A stretch of 64,000 bases of DNA, taken from the NCBI GenBank assembly GCA_963590415.1, contig CAVAPB010000002.1, positions 40,949-104,948 of the forward strand, in the 5' to 3' direction. This document shows positions 60,064-64,000 of this stretch, in pieces. The position numbers and the translations under genes are program-made. The notes beneath the pieces are model-generated. The model was not told the DNA's origin and searched no databases. It was given only the letters and a program-made list of their open reading frames with translations. Within the stretch, counting starts at the first letter, position 1. Each line of letters opens with the position of its first letter. The DNA comes from Fimenecus sp963590415. GTDB taxonomy: Bacteria; Bacillota; Clostridia; Oscillospirales; Acutalibacteraceae.

Positions 60064-60438
60064 ATGCTGTTGCGTGTTTTCATTGATTACCGGTCAAGGA
60101 CGCCGATTTATGAGCAGATTAAAGAACAGATAATCAAGCTTATAAACTGCGGAGAACTGAAAAGCGGTGATCAGCTTCAATCATTAAGGCAGCTTTCTTC
60201 GGAGCTGTCAATCAATATCAATACGGTAAAAAGAGCGCTGTCTGAGCTTGAAGAACAGGGAATTGTCTATTCCGTTGCGGGAAAGGGCGTTTTCATAGCC
60301 GACAAGCCCAATTCGGACGCTTACCTCGCCTCTTCGCTCGACGCAGTCAGAACGGCTGTATCAAATGCCAAGGTCTTGGGCGCACAAAAATCCGATATAA
60401 TGAAATTGATTGAAAACATTTATACAGGAGATGATTAA
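60064..60438 (+). CDS. GntR family regulator, YtrA subfamily
   Basis: Short GntR regulator of 124 residues: a winged helix at about 12-78 (TPIYEQIKEQIIKLINCGEL, NTVKRALSELEEQGIVYSV) and a short C-terminal dimerisation helix pair, as in the YtrA group that controls ABC transporters. The ATG at 60064 is only 3 nt after GGAGG; the TTG at 60070, 9 nt away, would also work and removes two residues. The ABC ATPase gene follows 3 nt after its stop. The operator just upstream suggests self-control. Confidence 0.9.
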   Translation: MLLRVFIDYRSRTPIYEQIKEQIIKLINCGELKSGDQLQSLRQLSSELSININTVKRALSELEEQGIVYSVAGKGVFIADKPNSDAYLASSLDAVRTAVSNAKVLGAQKSDIMKLIENIYTGDD

Positions 60439-60441
60439 AAA

Positions 60442-61341
60442 ATGATAGAAATAAAAAACGTTACAAAAAAATTCGACAGCTTTGTTGCTATCGAGGACAT
60501 AAGCTTCAATGTCGATAAAACATCGATATACGGTCTTATCGGCTACAACGGTGCAGGTAAAACCACCTTGCTTAAAACCGTTGCGGGCATATACCGTCCC
60601 GACGGCGGCGAAATTTTGCTTGACGGTCAGCCTTCTTTTAACAATGACGACAACAGAAAAGACCTTTTCTACATTCCCGACGACCTCTACTTCCCTCTTA
60701 ACGCCACACCGCTGTCTATGGCAAAGTTTTATGCGGATTACTATCCGAACTTCCATATGAAAACTTTTGAAAACCTTATTGATGTTTTCGGTCTTGAAAA
60801 GAAAAAGAGGATAAGAGGCTTTTCAAAGGGTATGCAAAGGCAGACGGAAATAATTTTAGGACTTTCGGCTAACCCGAAATATCTTTTGCTCGACGAGACC
60901 TTTGACGGACTCGATCCGCAAAAAAAGGAAATTTCAAAGAAGCTGTTTATTGAATATATAGCACAAAGCGACGCTTCAATTATAATTTCTTCCCACAACT
61001 TGACGGAGCTTTCAAATCTTTGTGACCATGTCGGACTTATCAACGGCAAGCGTCTTACAATGAATTGCTGTGTTGATGATGTTTCTCAAAACTATTGTAA
61101 ATTCAGACTTATCTTTGACAGAAATATCTCGGAAGCCGATTTTGCCGGCTTCAACTGTAAATCAATTGACATTGACTCAAAGATTGCGACAATCATCTTT
61201 GAGGGCAACGCAAAAGAATACGCAGAAAGGCTCAATGCTCTTCGTCCGATTGCCATTGACGAGTATAAGCTCACAATGGAAGAGGTATTCTTAAATGAAA
61301 TGGAGGATAAGAAATATGATATCACAAAGATATTCGAATGA
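60442..61341 (+). CDS. ABC transporter ATP-binding protein
   Basis: ATPase subunit of 299 residues. Walker A GYNGAGKTT at 34-42, the signature FSKGMQRQ near 130-137, Walker B YLLLDETFDGLDP near 149-161 and the switch His in IIISSHNLTELS are all present. The 70 residues after the core are the extra C-terminal domain common in YtrB/CcmA-like exporters. It overlaps the permease gene by 26 bp. With the YtrA-type regulator it resembles Firmicute operons that respond to cell-wall-active agents, though the substrate here is not known. Confidence 0.93.
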   Translation: MIEIKNVTKKFDSFVAIEDISFNVDKTSIYGLIGYNGAGKTTLLKTVAGIYRPDGGEILLDGQPSFNNDDNRKDLFYIPDDLYFPLNATPLSMAKFYADYYPNFHMKTFENLIDVFGLEKKKRIRGFSKGMQRQTEIILGLSANPKYLLLDETFDGLDPQKKEISKKLFIEYIAQSDASIIISSHNLTELSNLCDHVGLINGKRLTMNCCVDDVSQNYCKFRLIFDRNISEADFAGFNCKSIDIDSKIATIIFEGNAKEYAERLNALRPIAIDEYKLTMEEVFLNEMEDKKYDITKIFE

Positions 61342-63790
61342 CAGGGTTGACTCAAACGATTTGAAAAGGAGCTTTGTAAGCATTCTTCCTTTTTCACTGA
61401 TTGCATTTTTCGCTCTTGCAATGTTCCACTTTGTACCTGTTATGGCATATGTACAGAAAAGCGAATTCCGTCTTGAAAGAATTCAAAAAACGGTTCTGTC
61501 ATATTTCTGCAACTCAGACAGTTATTTGGTAAGTTTCATACAGATAGGTATGGTTCTTTGCGGAATTCTTATGGCCTTTTCGCTGTTTCAATTTCTAATG
61601 AAGAAAAAATCGGTAAATGTATATTTAAGCTTCGGAATGACGCGCTCAAAGCTTTACTTTAACAGACTTTTTGCGGCAGTACTCTCGCTGTTTATTTGCA
61701 CATTTATTCCGACATTCATAACCTTTATTCTTAACCTTATATACTTCGGAGCAAGCTCTCATCTTACAAGCCTGTTCTGCTATATGTTCTTAATGGAATT
61801 TGTCAGCGGTCTTGCAGGCTTTGCGCTCGCCTCAGCTGTTATGACAATTTCCGGATGTATGGTTGAGGCAGCAATAACAGTAACCGGTTTGTCCGCTTGG
61901 GCATTTCTTATTAACACTATTACAAATTATTTAAGTCAAACTGTAAGAGGCTACAATTACAATGTCAGCAGCGATCTTGCAAGAAATGCAAAATTCACGC
62001 TTTTCAACATTTGGGCATTTGCCACGGACCTTGAACCATTAACCGGAAAATCTACCGAATATAACTATCAAAAGACCTTTGTTACCTTGGGTAAGCTTAC
62101 AAAAAAAGCGTCTTTTGAGGCAGACCAGTGTATCGACCTCGGTGTTCTGCTTCCGCTTATCATCTGGCTCGTTATAAGTATCGTTATTGTCGGTATAGTG
62201 TGGTTGCTCATAAACAGAAGAAAGAGCGAAAACTCAAACTCGTTCGGCAAGTTCTATTTAACAAGCGCACTTAACGGCGTTACAGTGTTCCTTATAGCGC
62301 TTTCGGTTATCAGCAGCGATCTGTCATATCGGTACTACAATGTAACAACCTCTCCTCTGTTCCAAAATCTCGGTCTGTGTCTGCTTATGATATTGGGCGT
62401 AACATTGATAGCGTTCTTTGTGGCAGTGCTTATTATAAGAAGAAACTTCAAGGGCACTTTGAGAGTTCTCCCCGTCTATGCCGTAGCTTTTGCGGTTACG
62501 GTATTGGTATTTGTCTACTACAGCACCGGATGCTTCGGCACATATAATAAGCTTCCCGATATCTCGGAGATCAAGTCAGTTTCTATGGATGTTAATGACA
62601 ACAGAGGCAATATTCTCGACAATGCGGCAATTTCTTCGAAGTATCTTTCCGAAAATGCCGAAGATATCAAAACAGCCGCTTCCCTTTTTGAAGCAGTCAG
62701 AGACGACTCTTATTATAAGGGCGCAGAGCTTGAGGGCCTTATAGGCTTTAAATTCGTACTCAAAGACGGAACGGAAATTGCAAGAAACTTTATGGTGTTC
62801 ACGCCTGATGTCTATAACAAGTACAACAGAACAGTTTATGACACACAGTTCTACAAAAATTTCCTTAAATATGTACTCGTTGACAATCACGGCTCGGTAT
62901 CGTCAGATAATATTGCCTACTATACAAGCAACGGTGCAAGCTATGACGCCGTATACGCCTCAGAAGCTTATACAGGTGGAACAACACCTGTTGACAAAAC
63001 CTGGTATTATGTAGGTCCATCATTCCTTGTTGATAACTATTCGACAAAGTACGGCACAGATAACCTTGAAGCGCTGGAGGAAACAGACGGTCTGCTGGAA
63101 GCCGTGTATAAGGACTTCATTGCAATGTCATACGATGATGCACACACAAACAGCCGTACCCCCGTCGGTGCGATAACGACCAACATTGAAAAGTCTACGG
63201 CGGCTGACTCAAAGCTTATCGTAAGATACGGCAGCTATTATGTAGAGGACGACTATGCCTATTATGACAATTCCTATGACAGAAATGAAGAGCCCGAAAA
63301 AATCATAAAGGGTATGGCAAACTATTCGCTGTATATCTATCCCAATATGACAAATACCATCAAGTATCTCAACGACAACGGTATCACTCCCCTTGCGTAT
63401 ACGGGAAAAGTCAAGGAAGTATATTATGCCGATACGAATTATGCCATAAGTTCAATTCTCAGCCACTATGCCGACGGCTCAAAGCTTAGCGACAGCTACA
63501 AAGAGTTTGATATTTCCTATGCTTTGAGCATCTATAATTACGGTGTGGCTGACGATGACTCCCCTGCTATTAGCTATATGGACTTTATTAAAAACGCATA
63601 TGCCGGTGCGGGAATTGAACTCAAAACCGTATCGGGTGCAAAGGCTGAAGAAATCGTTTCAAAGTCCGTCCCCTATTATGAGCCTGACAGAGGTACCGAA
63701 TTCAAGGGCAAGGCAATTATAGTTGTTTACGACGACAACTCGATTACGGGTCTTTATGTTCCCGAGGGCAATACAGGCGTGTTCGGATAA
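61316..63790 (+). CDS. ABC transporter permease with large C-terminal extracytoplasmic domain
   Basis: Permease partner of the preceding ATPase, 824 residues from the ATG at 61316 (GGAGGA 8 nt upstream). A group of six or so helices occupies about 22-300; two more lie near 345-375 and 385-408, the last ending VLVFVYYSTGCFG. After this the chain has about 410 residues without a membrane helix, rich in Tyr, Asp and Asn, which probably fold outside the cell. That domain is not part of a standard ABC-2 permease. The gene ends in a terminator and stands next to an rRNA operon. Confidence 0.82.
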   Translation: MISQRYSNDRVDSNDLKRSFVSILPFSLIAFFALAMFHFVPVMAYVQKSEFRLERIQKTVLSYFCNSDSYLVSFIQIGMVLCGILMAFSLFQFLMKKKSVNVYLSFGMTRSKLYFNRLFAAVLSLFICTFIPTFITFILNLIYFGASSHLTSLFCYMFLMEFVSGLAGFALASAVMTISGCMVEAAITVTGLSAWAFLINTITNYLSQTVRGYNYNVSSDLARNAKFTLFNIWAFATDLEPLTGKSTEYNYQKTFVTLGKLTKKASFEADQCIDLGVLLPLIIWLVISIVIVGIVWLLINRRKSENSNSFGKFYLTSALNGVTVFLIALSVISSDLSYRYYNVTTSPLFQNLGLCLLMILGVTLIAFFVAVLIIRRNFKGTLRVLPVYAVAFAVTVLVFVYYSTGCFGTYNKLPDISEIKSVSMDVNDNRGNILDNAAISSKYLSENAEDIKTAASLFEAVRDDSYYKGAELEGLIGFKFVLKDGTEIARNFMVFTPDVYNKYNRTVYDTQFYKNFLKYVLVDNHGSVSSDNIAYYTSNGASYDAVYASEAYTGGTTPVDKTWYYVGPSFLVDNYSTKYGTDNLEALEETDGLLEAVYKDFIAMSYDDAHTNSRTPVGAITTNIEKSTAADSKLIVRYGSYYVEDDYAYYDNSYDRNEEPEKIIKGMANYSLYIYPNMTNTIKYLNDNGITPLAYTGKVKEVYYADTNYAISSILSHYADGSKLSDSYKEFDISYALSIYNYGVADDDSPAISYMDFIKNAYAGAGIELKTVSGAKAEEIVSKSVPYYEPDRGTEFKGKAIIVVYDDNSITGLYVPEGNTGVFG

Positions 63791-63807
63791 AAACCGCAAT
63801 ATGACAA

Positions 63808-63846
63808 AAGGCACTCTTTTTTCGAAAAAGAGTGCCTTAATTTTCA
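63808..63846 (+). terminator. Terminator of the ABC operon
   Basis: AAGGCACTCTTTTT, TCGA centre, AAAAGAGTGCCTT, then AATTTTC. Confidence 0.88.
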
Positions 63847-63861
63847 TTTGCTTGATAAGGG

Positions 63862-63891
63862 CAAAAAAATAGCCCCCCTATTGGAGAACTA
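63862..63891 (-). terminator. rRNA operon terminator
   Basis: On the minus strand TAGTTCTCC, AATA loop, GGGGGGCTA (several G-T pairs), then TTTTTTT, 11 bp after the 5S 3' end. Confidence 0.8.
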
Positions 63892-63902
63892 CTTTTGTTG
63901 AT

Positions 63903-64000
<98 letters not shown>

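Overview
The window looks like a chromosomal segment of an anaerobic, low-to-mid GC Gram-positive bacterium of the Clostridia, most likely a gut Oscillospirales/Ruminococcaceae-type organism. The grounds are a two-iron desulfoferrodoxin, an iron-dependent alcohol dehydrogenase with a Rex-type operator, type III glutamine synthetase, a Phe T-box leader, DnaD/DnaI-type replication genes, SLH-domain surface protein and consistent TTGACA-17-TATAAT promoters. No phage, plasmid, CRISPR array or complete insertion sequence was seen. Genus and species cannot be fixed from the sequence alone.

Layout. 0-8.9 kb: RpiR regulator next to a flavoprotein cut by the left edge, tmcAL with a hypoxanthine/uracil-type DNA glycosylase, ackA, a DUF1003 protein, then a folC - GH38 alpha-mannosidase pair. 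9-14.2 kb: a GPH sugar symporter; a divergent AraC regulator facing a MATE - acetyltransferase - nitroreductase operon. 14.2-24.6 kb: membrane M28 peptidase; DUF2461 - CDF metal exporter - metallophosphoesterase operon; a serine-rich surface protein; an SDR with a C-terminal zinc ribbon; an SLH protein with a cohesin-like domain; a PAS protein; a coiled-coil Cys/His protein; an initiator tRNA; a small membrane protein. 24.7-33.2 kb: MarR - TauE pair, desulfoferrodoxin, YgjP-type metalloprotease, Rex-linked alcohol dehydrogenase, NUDIX hydrolase, a csoR - copA copper operon whose ATPase carries a fused CopZ-like domain with its own internal ribosome-binding site, a GNAT, and a phloretin/DAPG hydrolase-like protein.

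33.3-45.4 kb: an MFS - nucleotidase - GNAT operon followed by a glutamine block: glutamine synthetase III behind a two-hairpin attenuator leader, then purF, pyrG, carA and carB, three of whose products draw directly on glutamine amide nitrogen and the fourth (CarB) uses the ammonia. 45.5-47.5 kb: two short-chain dehydrogenase-superfamily genes on the minus strand. 47.5-51.3 kb: T-box leader and pheST. 51.35-52.25 kb: a gene-free stretch filled with degenerate palindromic repeats, including a perfect 26-bp inverted pair. 52.3-56.5 kb (minus): an MFS sugar transporter, a second MATE pump, and a GDPD-like membrane protein that has lost its catalytic residues. 56.7-59.6 kb: a small XRE regulator coupled to nth, dnaD-type and dnaI-type genes. 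60-63.8 kb: a GntR (YtrA-type) - ABC ATPase - permease operon with a 10-bp inverted-repeat operator. The right edge enters the 3' end of an rRNA operon on the minus strand (5S rRNA and its terminator).

The most distinctive items are the copA/copZ fusion with internal translation signals, the glnN leader with ANTAR-like hexaloops, the Rex operator, the pseudo-GDPD protein, the bulged initiator tRNA T-arm, and the repeat-filled gap. Everything here was read by eye; no database search was run.
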